A DNA stretch of 51,871 bases, taken from an uncultured Burkholderiaceae bacterium. GTDB taxonomy: Bacteria; Pseudomonadota; Gammaproteobacteria; Burkholderiales; Burkholderiaceae_B. Below are positions 1 to 7,667 of the stretch, piece after piece. Below the pieces are notes generated by a model. That model was not told where the DNA came from. It saw nothing but the letters and a program-made list of their open reading frames with translations, and searched no databases. The stretch covers positions 1 through 51,871 of the forward strand of contig CALBEY010000076.1 of the NCBI GenBank assembly GCA_937888805.1, in the 5' to 3' direction. The position numbers were made by a program, and so were the translations under genes. The first letter of the stretch is position 1; each line of letters opens with the position of its first letter.

Positions 1-543
1 GTACTCGCCTGCTTGTTTGGTCAACCGGCGCGCTCGTATTATGCCAATGAACTCATTAAGTTGACCGGTGCTGGGTCAGGGGCGGTGCAACGGGAGTTAA
101 AACGGTTGGCTGAGAGCGGCTTGGTGACAGCAGAAATGCGAGGTAATCAGCGACATTTTCAGGCGAATCCTCAATCGCCAATTTTTCAAGAGATGGTGCA
201 GATTGTCCAAAAGACCTTTGGGTTGGCACAGCCTATCCGCGAGGCTCTTGTATCCTTTGCGGATGACATCGACTGCGCTTTCATTTTTGGCTCGGTTGCC
301 AAAAAACAGGATACGGCCGCCAGTGATATCGATTTATTTGTTATCAGTGACAAGCTGTCTTACGCCAATCTTCTGAATCAACTGGTAGCCACTGAAGAGC
401 AGTTAGGGCGCAGCATCAACACAACAATTTACACACCGTTGGATGTACGGCAGCGGTTGCAAGATGGCAATGCATTTTTAGCCCGCTTATTAGAACAACC
501 CAAGATTTGGATTGTTGGTGGTGAAACAGACATCCCCTCTTGA
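1..543 (+). CDS. HTH plus nucleotidyltransferase (MNT-like) protein, 5' partial
   Basis: The reading frame is open from the first base, so the true start lies outside the window; the TTG at 13 is not convincing. The N-terminal part is an ArsR-like winged helix (motif SGAVQRELKRL, then a wing with RGNQRHF). The C-terminal part is a minimal nucleotidyltransferase with GS at the start and an S-D-I-D metal-binding pair ten residues later (about positions 286-335). Proteins of this layout are often antitoxin-like MNT partners of HEPN toxins or stand-alone AMPylating regulators. No HEPN gene follows: the next 230 bases hold no clear gene. The enzyme fold is clear from the motif; the role as antitoxin is inference. 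Confidence 0.8.
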   Translation, partial: VLACLFGQPARSYYANELIKLTGAGSGAVQRELKRLAESGLVTAEMRGNQRHFQANPQSPIFQEMVQIVQKTFGLAQPIREALVSFADDIDCAFIFGSVAKKQDTAASDIDLFVISDKLSYANLLNQLVATEEQLGRSINTTIYTPLDVRQRLQDGNAFLARLLEQPKIWIVGGETDIPS

Positions 544-691
544 AAATTTGACTAGCGCCATTCATCAACATGACACAGCTCGAACGCTGTGTAGAAACAC
601 ACAGCGCGCGGGCACCCTGCCACTTGGCCCGAATGGATGATTTATAAACTGATCGGTAAATAGGATAAAGCTTCATTTATAGAACATTTCC

Positions 692-740
692 TTGAGGTTT
701 TGGCTTAAAAATGCTAGACTAATCCATAAATAATGCATTA
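692..740 (+). promoter_or_regulatory. Promoter and possible operator of the first hipBA module
   Basis: A TTGAGG hexamer (692-697) and a TAGACT hexamer (715-720) are separated by 17 bases, a good sigma-70 spacing. Just downstream, 731-740 is a perfect 10-base palindrome (TAATGCATTA). A related half-site (AAAATGC) overlaps the -10 box. HipB proteins repress their own operons by binding palindromes here, so this is a candidate operator. The stretch 544-690 shows nothing else that I can support. Confidence 0.45.
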
Positions 741-780
741 AAGTATTTAACGCCCTGTTGATGGAACAAAATTGATTGCG

Positions 781-1119
781 ATGGCAAAGCCAAACACACG
801 ACCTTATTCCCGCTATGGGCTGGAAGCCGCTGAGCTGCTGGGGCTGCTCATCCATGACGCCCGTATTGAGCGCGGCCTGACGGTCGCGGAAGCTGCCGAA
901 CGCGCAGGCATATCACGCGGGCTGGTCCACAGGATCGAAAATGGTGAGACGGGGTGCTCAATCGGTGCCGCTTTTGAGCTCGCTGCCATTGTTGGCGTGC
1001 CGCTCTTTGAAGCGGAGCCCTCGACCCTGACCCGTTACCTTGAAACGGCACGAAACAAGCTGACCCTGCTGCCAAAGAGAGTACGCAAAAGCATGATGGT
1101 GGTTAAGGATGACTTCTAA
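781..1119 (+). CDS. hipB: HipB-like XRE-family antitoxin/repressor
   Basis: This is a 112-residue protein with a Cro/C1-type helix-turn-helix (RGLTVAEAAERAGISRGLVHRIENG) followed by a short helical tail. In HipBA modules the HTH protein binds the HipA kinase and represses the operon. The gene overlaps hipA by 11 bases, which indicates translational coupling and supports the assignment. The start is ambiguous. A TTG at 772 has a GGAA four bases upstream, while the ATG at 781 is a better codon with a poorer ribosome site; I used the ATG. The tail KSMMVVKDDF is basic then acidic and is shared by several short HipB-type proteins. Confidence 0.8.
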   Translation: MAKPNTRPYSRYGLEAAELLGLLIHDARIERGLTVAEAAERAGISRGLVHRIENGETGCSIGAAFELAAIVGVPLFEAEPSTLTRYLETARNKLTLLPKRVRKSMMVVKDDF

Positions 1120-2371
1120 ACCTCACCATGATGAAGCGTATGTGTGGGTATGGTTGCCCGGCGCAACTGAACCTGTTGTCGCTGGCCGGCTCGTCCGTGA
1201 TGGTGAAAACCTCATTTTTAACTACGGCAGCAGCTACCTGGCGCTTGAAGGGGCTATCCCACTCTACTTGCCTGAACTGCCCTTGCGGGCTGGTGCTATT
1301 GCCCCTGAGCCAGGCTTGAACATGGCTGGGTGCTTGCGGGATGGTGCACCAGACGCCTGGGGCCGGCGTGTGATCCTGAACAGAGCCTTTGGCATCAAGG
1401 GCAAGGATGCCGATATCGGTGCGATTGACGAGCTGACTTTTCTGCTTGAATCAGGTTCTGATCGTATCGGTGCGCTCGATTTCCAGCTGTCCCCCGCAAC
1501 ATACGTTCCCCGTTCGACCAAGGCAGCCAGTCTGGAAGAATTGCTCACAGCCGCCGAGAGGGTTGAAAAAGGTATTGCCCTTACGCCTGAGCTGGATCAG
1601 GCTCTGTTTCATGGGAGTTCACTGGGCGGCGCACGGCCAAAGGCCATGGTTGAGGATGGCGATAAAAAGTTTATCGCCAAGTTCTCCTCTTCGTCAGACA
1701 CCTACAATGTGGTGAAGGCGGAATTCATCGCCATGAGTCTTGCCGCCAAGGCAGGGCTCAACGTTGCGCCGGTGCGCTTGGCCCATGTCGCCGGTAAGGA
1801 CGTGCTGCTGGTCGAACGGTTCGACCGGCTGCACACCAATGACGGCTGGCAGCGCAAGTCGATGGTCTCGGCGCTGACGATATTCGGGCTCGATGAAATG
1901 ATGGCTCGCTATGCCAGCTATGATCGTCTGACTGAAGTCATCCGGCATCGTTTCAGTCAACCAAAGGATACGCTGCGCGAATTGTTCGGACGCTTGGTAT
2001 TGAACATCCTGTGCGGCAATACTGACGATCATGCCCGCAATCATGCCGCCTTCTGGGACGGCAAGATGCTCCACCTGACACCCGCTTATGATATTTGCCC
2101 GCAAAGCAGAACAGGTAATGAGGCCAGCCAGGCCATGCTGATTATCGGAAGCAATCGACGCAGCACGCTCGCGACCTGCTTAGAGGCGGCGCCCAACTTC
2201 CTTCTCGACAAGAAAACCGCTGCTGGCATCATCCAGCACATGCTGGCAACCGTCCGCAAGCAATGGAAAGCCACCTGCGATGACGCCAGTCTCTCAGACG
2301 TGGACCGCAACCTGTTCTGGGAACGGATATTCCTTAACCCCTACATTTTTGAAGGCAACGAAGGCCTCTAA
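1109..2371 (+). CDS. hipA: HipA-like serine/threonine kinase toxin
   Basis: The 420-residue protein has the HipA N-terminal subdomain (1-110, ending in RDGAPDAWGRRVI) and the HipA-like kinase core. Visible landmarks are the glycine/serine loop HGSSLGGARPKAM at about residues 168-180, which corresponds to the phosphorylated P-loop of E. coli HipA. Next are the catalytic NTDDHARN (D306, N311) and the metal-binding aspartate of PAYDI (D328). All key residues are present, so it should be an active kinase. E. coli HipA phosphorylates glutamyl-tRNA synthetase; other HipA/HipT kinases hit other targets, so the substrate here is unknown. It is translated from an overlap with hipB and shows no frameshift. 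Confidence 0.9.
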   Translation: MTSKPHHDEAYVWVWLPGATEPVVAGRLVRDGENLIFNYGSSYLALEGAIPLYLPELPLRAGAIAPEPGLNMAGCLRDGAPDAWGRRVILNRAFGIKGKDADIGAIDELTFLLESGSDRIGALDFQLSPATYVPRSTKAASLEELLTAAERVEKGIALTPELDQALFHGSSLGGARPKAMVEDGDKKFIAKFSSSSDTYNVVKAEFIAMSLAAKAGLNVAPVRLAHVAGKDVLLVERFDRLHTNDGWQRKSMVSALTIFGLDEMMARYASYDRLTEVIRHRFSQPKDTLRELFGRLVLNILCGNTDDHARNHAAFWDGKMLHLTPAYDICPQSRTGNEASQAMLIIGSNRRSTLATCLEAAPNFLLDKKTAAGIIQHMLATVRKQWKATCDDASLSDVDRNLFWERIFLNPYIFEGNEGL

Positions 2372-2778
2372 CAGCGTGCCTGAGGCATACAGACAGACAC
2401 TGGGCGCTATTGGCGTTCACTGCCCCTAGTTTGCCAGTCCTGGTCTAGCCTCTTTGTCATCAACGTCATGACGGCTTGTGCAATCGACGGGATGTTCCGT
2501 TTAATCGTGGGTATGTACGCTGGCATTGAATCGAGCGATTCGTTTTGTTCTTTTGTGAATACCGGCCAGTTTCCGCGGTCATTTGAAGGCGTTTGAGTAT
2601 TTCAGTTGAGTTTATGTGAATTCTAAGTTTTGTTTGTTTTTAATCAGGGGCGTTGAGCATCGCGCGTAGCAAGACGTGAAACGCCCCTGATTGCTTTGGC
2701 GATGAGATAGTCGTTAGCGTTTATTGGCTAACCAAGGCGCTCTAGGCTGGCTTTTGCAGGCGCGGCATCGCCCAAAGT
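2372..2778. other. Gene-free stretch with two long hairpins
   Basis: I see no credible gene here. Two strong inverted repeats stand out. The first has 13-base perfect arms at 2642-2654 and 2680-2692 (AATCAGGGGCGTT and its complement). The second has 13-base perfect arms at 2758-2770 and 2791-2803 with a 20-base loop. Neither is followed by a T-run, so neither is a standard terminator. They lie just before a broken insertion-sequence-type ORF and may be ends or relics of mobile DNA. Confidence 0.6.
2642..2692. repeat. Inverted repeat, 13-base perfect arms, 25-base loop
   Basis: The arms AATCAGGGGCGTT (2642-2654) and AACGCCCCTGATT (2680-2692) are exact reverse complements. A T-rich tract lies on the 5' side, and no T-tract follows on either strand. 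Function unknown. Confidence 0.8.
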
Positions 2779-2803
2779 TTGGACGCTTTACGATGCCGCG
2801 CCT
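2758..2803. repeat. Inverted repeat, 13-base perfect arms, 20-base loop
   Basis: The arms AGGCGCGGCATCG (2758-2770) and CGATGCCGCGCCT (2791-2803) are exact reverse complements. The right arm runs into the Cys-rich relic ORF. Function unknown. Confidence 0.8.
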
Positions 2804-3060
2804 TGGTGCTGATGTGTTCGCACTGCGACCGTGGTAATTGGTATTGCTCCAGACAATGTTCCTCCAAGGTGCGATTTACGTCGAATAGTGCAGCAGGTCT
2901 GCGTCACCAGGCGACTTTCCGCGGGGGTTTGAAGAACGTCGAGCGCTCGCTACCGCACCAGGGTTTGGGCAGTAAAAAGTAACGCATCACGGTTTACTCG
3001 AGCCGTCGTTCTCTGCTGAATTAGTGCCTGAGCCGACTGAGACGGTGGTAAAGAATGCTG
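2779..3060 (+). pseudogene. Frameshifted Cys-rich small protein of the insertion-sequence-associated type
   Basis: The first frame reads CSHCDRGNWYCSRQCSSK and then RHQATFRGGLKNVER. From memory this is a family of small zinc-finger-like proteins with CxxCDRGxxYC motifs and an RxYRxRxxKVTHQGS-type tail, common beside insertion sequences in Proteobacteria. After about 2940 the expected tail (ARYRTR) is found one frame over, so the gene looks frameshifted. No transposase is visible nearby. The family match rests on motif memory, without a search. Confidence 0.45.
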
Positions 3061-3164
3061 TTGGCGAGTGTTGAGCCTGCAAACGGTCTGTTTCGAGCTT
3101 TGTCAGGCTCGATTCCTTGCACCACCACTTCAAAACACAAACATCGCATTTGGCTCCGGCCTGA

Positions 3165-3773
3165 CTAACCAACCAGCCCAGTGGCTACAAGTATATTTTG
3201 AACCAGCCGATAAACCGTTGTTTGACCGGCTTGTCTGGGCCAGTCAGTGCAAGGTGGTTGATCCCGTTGCTTGGCTCGGGCAATCGCTAACTGAATTTGA
3301 GTGTTACTAATTTTTCTTGTGTCGACCGCTTTATCGTACCCAGCAATCCATCGACGAATTCGTTCAGAACATTCCCGAGAAGAAGTCACACCGATTCCAT
3401 CTTCGAAGTGAAGTAGTAGCCAGTATTCAAATTTTGGATTGCTGAGCGCAAACCCGTGATTTGGTCTTTGTGTTGACCATTGATGCAACTGTTCCAATTG
3501 AAGATCAGTCCATTGGTCTTTATCCACAACCAGCCATGCTTCATCGCTGGGCTTGATTTGCTCTCTTTTTAAAGCTTGATTCATGCGGCATAAAACTTGC
3601 GGCGGTGAGCTGCCATGACTTCCTTTCAAACAGTGAACTCGAACAATGGATGTTTCATCAATAAATCGACTGAAATATATAAGTTCAGTTTTCACCCCTT
3701 CCGTTGCTATCAGAAATAGTTTTTTGTAGCGTCGCTCACCCAACGGTCGCCGAAATTTACGTCTTTGTGGCAC
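3165..3773 (-). CDS. rloB: RloB-like TOPRIM-type protein
   Basis: This 202-residue protein carries the RloB family signature: TEGVKTE (E25, E30), VVDKDQW (D84, D86) and [14 protein letters not shown] (111-124). These are the acidic residues of a TOPRIM-like nuclease fold. It starts with GTG at 3773, two bases after the stop of the upstream ATPase gene, so the two are one operon. In RloA/RloB pairs, and in related systems such as PARIS (AriA/AriB) and lactococcal AbiL, an ABC-type ATPase senses a phage signal and a TOPRIM partner is the effector. That role is inferred by analogy. The protein is full length with no visible defect. Confidence 0.8.
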   Translation of the reverse strand: MPQRRKFRRPLGERRYKKLFLIATEGVKTELIYFSRFIDETSIVRVHCLKGSHGSSPPQVLCRMNQALKREQIKPSDEAWLVVDKDQWTDLQLEQLHQWSTQRPNHGFALSNPKFEYWLLLHFEDGIGVTSSRECSERIRRWIAGYDKAVDTRKISNTQIQLAIARAKQRDQPPCTDWPRQAGQTTVYRLVQNILVATGLVG

Positions 3774-3775
3774 GA

Positions 3776-5137
3776 CTACTTTTCCTTACGAATCTTTTTT
3801 GGCTGTGCCCTTTCACAACGCCCACTGCCCAACAAAAGCTTGGGAATCCCACCAAGCCGACCTTGTAGGTAGCTTTTGCGAATATCTTTGTCGTATCGAA
3901 CATCTTTGTAGTCACTAAACGGTGTAAGCGAAGATGCGCCAGACGCTTCGCGTTGGGCGACCCACATCTCGTCGCGACGCAATAGGTCCTGATCCATCAA
4001 CAACACATCGTGGGTGGTGAATAGCAGCTGCGAACGTGTTTCAGTGGTGCAAGTTGAAAGGTAGTTTTCTAATAGGCAGCGCGTTAACAGTGTGTGCAAA
4101 CTGCGATCTAATTCATCAATCACAAACACACGATTGGCGTCTGCTGCGGCCAAGGCTAAAAACGCGGGCAATAGATCAATCACACGCTGCGAACCGTCTG
4201 ACTCTTGCCACATTTCGAATTTGGCTTGTGTGCCATCGGTCGTGGGGTGAAACGCAATGAGCTTTTTGGCGACCAATTCGCCGTTTTTACGTGTCACCAG
4301 ACAGCGGTCATTTTTTTCTGAAAGCAGACGCACTGTGTCGCCCTCTTTGACTGTTTCATGCAGCATCGCCCGTAATGCAGATGGGAGTACAACGCTGTCA
4401 AACGGAATGACTTCGCCTCCCAAACGTACGATACCCGTGTCAAGCTCAGGCAGGCGCTCATTCATCGTGGCGTATAACGGATGCGCGTCGTCGAGGAACT
4501 GTTCAAATGGTTCGAACCGAGAGTCTGGCGCAACGAGCGCAAGCGTGTCTTTGAACCAGTCATACACCGGCCGGAAGTTTTCTACTTTCTGTGACACCGC
4601 GTTCGTCAAAAACAATTGGTTGTCTCTGGTCCCTTGAAACGCAAAATTTAGAAAAGCGTCTTTTTTTAACCCCGTGTCGAACCGGATCTGACCGCCCTGC
4701 CTTTCGTAAAGACACTTCTCTGATGCACTGCCAATTAGGGTGAGTCGTTCTTCAAGGATGGTGGTGCGATTAATGGCTATCGCAAACTCGTAAATCGTTT
4801 CATCAATCAGCAACTCCATCACAAACCGAGAGGGTTGCTCGAGGCTGTTGGCGTCTAAACGAAAAGGATCTACCGGAATAAGCCCATCAGGTTGCGTGCC
4901 CTTGACCACCAAGTGACGAATGAAGTGGATGGCTTTGAAAAAGTTGGTCTTTCCTGATGCGTTACCACCATAGATTGCAGCCACAGGAAGCAGCCGAGTG
5001 GCATATTTGTCTAATTTGGGCACCCGTTCGCCATGTTGCCGCTCACGGGACGCCACCATGGAAAACGTCGTTTCCCCTTGAAACGACATCCAGTTTTGAA
5101 CTGAAAAGCCAATAAGCATCTGTTTAAAAAACGACAA
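3776..5137 (-). CDS. rloA: RloA-like AAA15/ABC-type ATPase
   Basis: The 453-residue protein has an SMC/ABC-like ATPase split by a long middle insert. Residues 57-64 are a Walker A loop (GGNASGKT), preceded by the typical N-terminal strand [18 protein letters not shown] signature-like [19 protein letters not shown] lies at 308-326, Walker B VFVIDELD at 337-344 with D341/E342, and a switch histidine in [10 protein letters not shown] (H376). This is the layout of OLD-like and AriA-like defence ATPases. It is the first gene of a two-gene operon with rloB. The C-terminus is basic (KKIRKEK). The defence role is inference from family and pairing; the ATPase assignment is direct. Confidence 0.85.
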   Translation of the reverse strand: MSFFKQMLIGFSVQNWMSFQGETTFSMVASRERQHGERVPKLDKYATRLLPVAAIYGGNASGKTNFFKAIHFIRHLVVKGTQPDGLIPVDPFRLDANSLEQPSRFVMELLIDETIYEFAIAINRTTILEERLTLIGSASEKCLYERQGGQIRFDTGLKKDAFLNFAFQGTRDNQLFLTNAVSQKVENFRPVYDWFKDTLALVAPDSRFEPFEQFLDDAHPLYATMNERLPELDTGIVRLGGEVIPFDSVVLPSALRAMLHETVKEGDTVRLLSEKNDRCLVTRKNGELVAKKLIAFHPTTDGTQAKFEMWQESDGSQRVIDLLPAFLALAAADANRVFVIDELDRSLHTLLTRCLLENYLSTCTTETRSQLLFTTHDVLLMDQDLLRRDEMWVAQREASGASSLTPFSDYKDVRYDKDIRKSYLQGRLGGIPKLLLGSGRCERAQPKKIRKEK

Positions 5138-5524
5138 GTGGTAGAAAGAACCCCAATTTTAGCAAATTTCATCATAATTAATCAATTTAATGAGATTTTT
5201 TCTCATTAAATTGGACTTTTAAGTCACGCCTGTGATGTTTGATTTTGGAGCAAAAAGGGTAGCTCCCAATAAAGGCGTTGAAAAAATGCTTTCAAACCAG
5301 CCAGGCCCCCAAGGCTGAACCAGAATTCGATTCCCTGACCGTTAAATCATGACTCAAGCCCCAAAAACGATTGTTGGTTTGGCTATTTCAGATCACAATC
5401 AGTCATTTGGTTCGTACCTCAAGGGTATGGAGTAGGCGTTTTTTTGCAGTCGATGACAACCAGCATTCAATATATTTAAACTGAAACCCGAACCCAATTT
5501 TGTCCCATGAAAGTAAGGAACGTG
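5138..5524. other. Intergenic region upstream of rloA and the HXXEE gene
   Basis: This divergent intergenic region has an AT-rich stretch at 5155-5220 holding a 13-base inverted repeat (separate entry). The remaining 280 bases up to the next gene show no further gene or repeat that I can support. Confidence 0.6.
5183..5213. promoter_or_regulatory. AT-rich 13-base inverted repeat upstream of rloA
   Basis: The arms CAATTTAATGAGA (5183-5195) and TCTCATTAAATTG (5201-5213) flank a TTTTT loop, with no mismatch. It lies 46 bases upstream of the rloA start, where an operator or promoter would be. No repressor gene is adjacent, so its binding partner, if any, is unknown. A terminator role is less likely because no gene runs into it. 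Confidence 0.5.
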
Positions 5525-6151
5525 ATGCGTTGGCTCAGATACCACTGGTATGACTGGTCTTTGTTGCTGGCCATTGTTTTGGTCGTTGCGCTTTGGGCTT
5601 TAAAACCCAGTGGCATGGAACTTGTGCTGTGGCTGAGCTTGGGAAGTTTGTTTCTTCACCAGGTCGAAGAATGGCGTTGGCCAGGCTATTTTCCTGGGAT
5701 GCTCAATGCGAAAGTCTTCGAAAGCCCACATCCAGATCGCTATCCCTTAAATGCCAACAGTGGTTTGGTTGTGAATGTGGTGATTGGCTGGGGATCCTAC
5801 CTACTGGCCGCGTTGTTTTGGGAGCAAGCGTTTTGGTTGGCCATTGCTACCATCTTGGTCTCGGTGGGTAATGTGATGGCCCACACCATTGTCTTTAACG
5901 TGAAAGGCAAAACGCTTTACAACCCTGGTTTATTTACCTGCTGGGTTTGTTTTGCACCGGTCATCTGGTTCTTTTTTACGATGACGATTGATCAAGGTTT
6001 GGCAAGCGACACCGACTGGATCATTGGCGTCGTCCTAGGCCTTGTCTTGAACTACGTGGGCGTATTCAAAATGATTGCTTGGATGGCAGACCCTAATTCA
6101 CCCTACGTTTTCGAGCGACGAAGCTTGTGCCCTGAAGATCGCATGGGGTAA
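5525..6151 (+). CDS. HXXEE domain integral membrane protein
   Basis: The protein of about 208 residues has four to six hydrophobic segments and the family motif HQVEEW early in the chain. A second polar cluster (MAHTIVFNVKGKTLYNPGLFT) follows in the middle. HXXEE proteins are small polytopic membrane proteins whose conserved His/Glu residues suggest a metal site or an enzymatic function; none has a firm role that I know of. The frame is open from an ATG at 5507. An AAGGAA four bases before the ATG at 5525 makes that the better start. It stands alone, with no operon partner. Confidence 0.75.
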   Translation: MRWLRYHWYDWSLLLAIVLVVALWALKPSGMELVLWLSLGSLFLHQVEEWRWPGYFPGMLNAKVFESPHPDRYPLNANSGLVVNVVIGWGSYLLAALFWEQAFWLAIATILVSVGNVMAHTIVFNVKGKTLYNPGLFTCWVCFAPVIWFFFTMTIDQGLASDTDWIIGVVLGLVLNYVGVFKMIAWMADPNSPYVFERRSLCPEDRMG

Positions 6152-6194
6152 AGAGCGGGCGATACAACCTAACGTTAAATGCAACGATGGGATC

Positions 6195-6232
6195 TTTCTG
6201 TCATATTGGATCATGATCCAATATGACAGAAA
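6195..6232. repeat. 38-base perfect palindrome
   Basis: The sequence is centred between 6213 and 6214 and its 19-base arms match without a mismatch. The core reads GGATCATGATCC and the outer arms read TTTCTGTCATATT and its complement. There is no spacer between the arms. Neither strand has a T-tract after it, so it is not a standard terminator. It could be a dimeric regulator site, a replication or cleavage site, or a cruciform. Confidence 0.9.
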
Positions 6233-6276
6233 AAGATGAGCTGTGCATTCACGCCTTGCTCTTTAACCCTCTGGGT

Positions 6277-6314
6277 AACCCCGCCGATGAAACGGCTGTT
6301 TCACCAACGGGGTT
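6277..6314 (+). promoter_or_regulatory. Nested stem-loop in the leader of the DUF1445 gene
   Basis: AACCCCG (6277-6283) pairs with CGGGGTT (6308-6314). Inside the loop, GAAAC and GTTTC form a second short helix. The structure lies about 190 bases before the gene start. It may be a leader RNA structure, but I do not recognise a riboswitch class. Confidence 0.3.
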
Positions 6315-6505
6315 TGCTGCGTGAGGCGCAGAAAATAGGCTCGCGTCGTTACAATTGGTGTGTTGTCGGGTTATGTTGTTGGTTAGCGCGCCGCCGTTTG
6401 TAGTACTGTGATTTGTGGTTCTGTTTTTTGATGTCTTGGGATATTGCGATGGTTACCCTTGGGGCCTAGAAAGCAAGCCAATGTTTTGTTCTTATTGATC
6501 AGGAA

Positions 6506-7288
6506 ATGCAAATGCTCGAATCTGAAAAAATCCGACTGAGTGCTCGCAGTGGTGAGTTTGATCAGCCCACGGCAGGGCTTGCGTATGGGTTTGTGCAGGC
6601 CAATGTGGTGATCCTGCCGGCTGATCAGGCCATGGATTTTTTGCTTTTTTGCCAACGCAACCCAAAGCCCTGTCCGATTCTTGGCGTGAGTTCACCAGGC
6701 GAGCGACACATTCCTGGCTTGGGTTTGAACTTAGATATTGCGACTGATGTGCCGCGTTACCTTGTTTGGCACAACGGTGAGATGACCGCAGAGACGACAG
6801 ACGTCAGTGCGTATTGGCGTGATGATTTGGTGTCGTTTGCTTTGGGTTGCTCTTTTTCATTTGAAGAGGCGTTGCTTGAACAAGGGCTGGAATTACGTCA
6901 CATCAGTCAAGGCTGCAATGTTTCGATGTACCGAACCAATGTGCCAACGGTGGCGGCAGGCCCATTTCATGGTCAGCTTGTGGTGACGATGCGTCCCTTC
7001 AAGCCCGCTGACGCCATTCGCGCCATCCAAGTGACCTCTCGGTTTCCTTCGGTTCACGGTGCACCCGTTCACATCGGGGATCCTGCCCAAATCGGCATTG
7101 CTGATCTGTCAAAGCCCGATTACGGTGATCCGGTGCAGATAAAGGATGGCGAAATACCTGTGTACTGGGCCTGTGGTGTGACACCGCAGTCGGTTTTGAT
7201 GGCCAGTCGCCCTGCGTTTTGTATCACGCACGCACCTGGCCATATGTTGGTGACAGACCGAAGAAACGCCGAACTCGCGACGTTCTAA
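6506..7288 (+). CDS. DUF1445/YcsI-type putative hydro-lyase
   Basis: The 260-residue protein matches the DUF1445 (UPF0317, D-glutamate cyclase-like) family in length and motifs. Visible features are [12 protein letters not shown], the segment [19 protein letters not shown], the stretch [13 protein letters not shown], and the C-terminal [12 protein letters not shown]. The mammalian relative acts on D-glutamate; bacterial members are annotated as hydro-lyases and often sit near LamB/YcsF or tripartite-transport genes. Here the gene stands alone after a structured leader. The ATG at 6506 is the first of two (MQM); the second at 6512 is equally possible. The exact substrate is unknown. Confidence 0.8.
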   Translation: MQMLESEKIRLSARSGEFDQPTAGLAYGFVQANVVILPADQAMDFLLFCQRNPKPCPILGVSSPGERHIPGLGLNLDIATDVPRYLVWHNGEMTAETTDVSAYWRDDLVSFALGCSFSFEEALLEQGLELRHISQGCNVSMYRTNVPTVAAGPFHGQLVVTMRPFKPADAIRAIQVTSRFPSVHGAPVHIGDPAQIGIADLSKPDYGDPVQIKDGEIPVYWACGVTPQSVLMASRPAFCITHAPGHMLVTDRRNAELATF

Positions 7289-7571
7289 GGCGGGTGCTGT
7301 TCAGTCAGGCCTTAAGCAGCGACGGGTAGGTAGTGGCTTTGGTAGATGTGACTGATCTGTCTCTTTAAAACGGGATCGTGCCGCTTAGCCATGGCCGATG
7401 GCTGCCACGATGACATGCGCAGCAGAATATATGCCAACGTGGGCTCATCACTTACACCCGCGTGGTGGGGACCGTCGAAATGTGGCAATGCCAAACTGAT
7501 TTCGGGGCGATCTCACTGCGACAGGGCCGCACTTTTTCCCAGCGTGATGAAGCCGTTTTAATTTATCACCC
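7289..7571. other. Intergenic region with decayed gene fragments
   Basis: On the minus strand, 7312-7450 reads as a short open stretch ending LKRQISHIYQSHYLPVAA, which I cannot place but which looks like a protein C-terminus. Next to it lies a clear relic of a HIT-domain gene (separate entry). No intact gene is present before the hsp20 promoter. Confidence 0.5.
7455..7535 (-). pseudogene. Relic of a HIT-domain gene
   Basis: On the minus strand this stretch reads SEIAPKSVWHCHISTVP. It matches GEIAGQSVWHCHIHMIP of the intact HIT protein encoded at 16389-16826, and the underlying DNA is also visibly alike. The frame stops soon afterwards and nothing of the N-terminus is left. It is a small decayed copy of the histidine-triad active site. 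Confidence 0.65.
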
Positions 7572-7600
7572 CTTGAAACCGAGCAACAGAACCCCACGTA
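7572..7600 (+). promoter_or_regulatory. Sigma-32 heat-shock promoter of hsp20
   Basis: CTTGAAA (7572-7578) and CCCCACGTA (7592-7600) are separated by 13 bases. This is very close to the RpoH consensus (CTTGAAA, 13-17 bases, CCCCATNT). It lies about 70 bases upstream of the Hsp20 start, and the window itself encodes RpoH. Confidence 0.8.
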
Positions 7601-7667
7601 TTGGTCAGGACCGGTGCTCAATGAGGCTGGATCCAATCATTTAACTTGCTCTCGAAGGAGATAAATC
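7601..7667 (+). promoter_or_regulatory. hsp20 5' leader, possible ROSE-like RNA thermometer
   Basis: Just before the start codon, TTGCT is followed by a short loop and then the Shine-Dalgarno AGGAG, seven bases before the ATG at 7668. A UYGCU motif facing the Shine-Dalgarno is the hallmark of ROSE thermometers of small heat-shock genes. The fit is suggestive only; folding of the full leader was not computed. Confidence 0.4.

Larger units (their letters stand above)
6152..6505. other. Intergenic region with a 38-base palindrome and a stem-loop leader
   Basis: No gene is visible. The region contains a perfect palindrome (6195-6232) and, further on, a nested stem-loop at 6277-6314 ahead of the DUF1445 gene. 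From 6320 to 6505 I see nothing specific. Confidence 0.6.

Noticed and set aside
1694..2104. Open frame antisense to hipA
   Set aside because: The HipA kinase motifs are all on the plus strand. The antisense product has no recognisable feature.
2642..2732. Integron attC-like site
   Set aside because: One GTTRRRY-type core can be read at 2652-2658, but the paired core and inner boxes in the right order are missing, and there is no integrase.
3068..3310. 80-codon plus-strand frame overlapping the end of rloB
   Set aside because: Half of it is antisense to conserved RloB sequence. The first part could be decayed IS-type sequence but does not make a gene.
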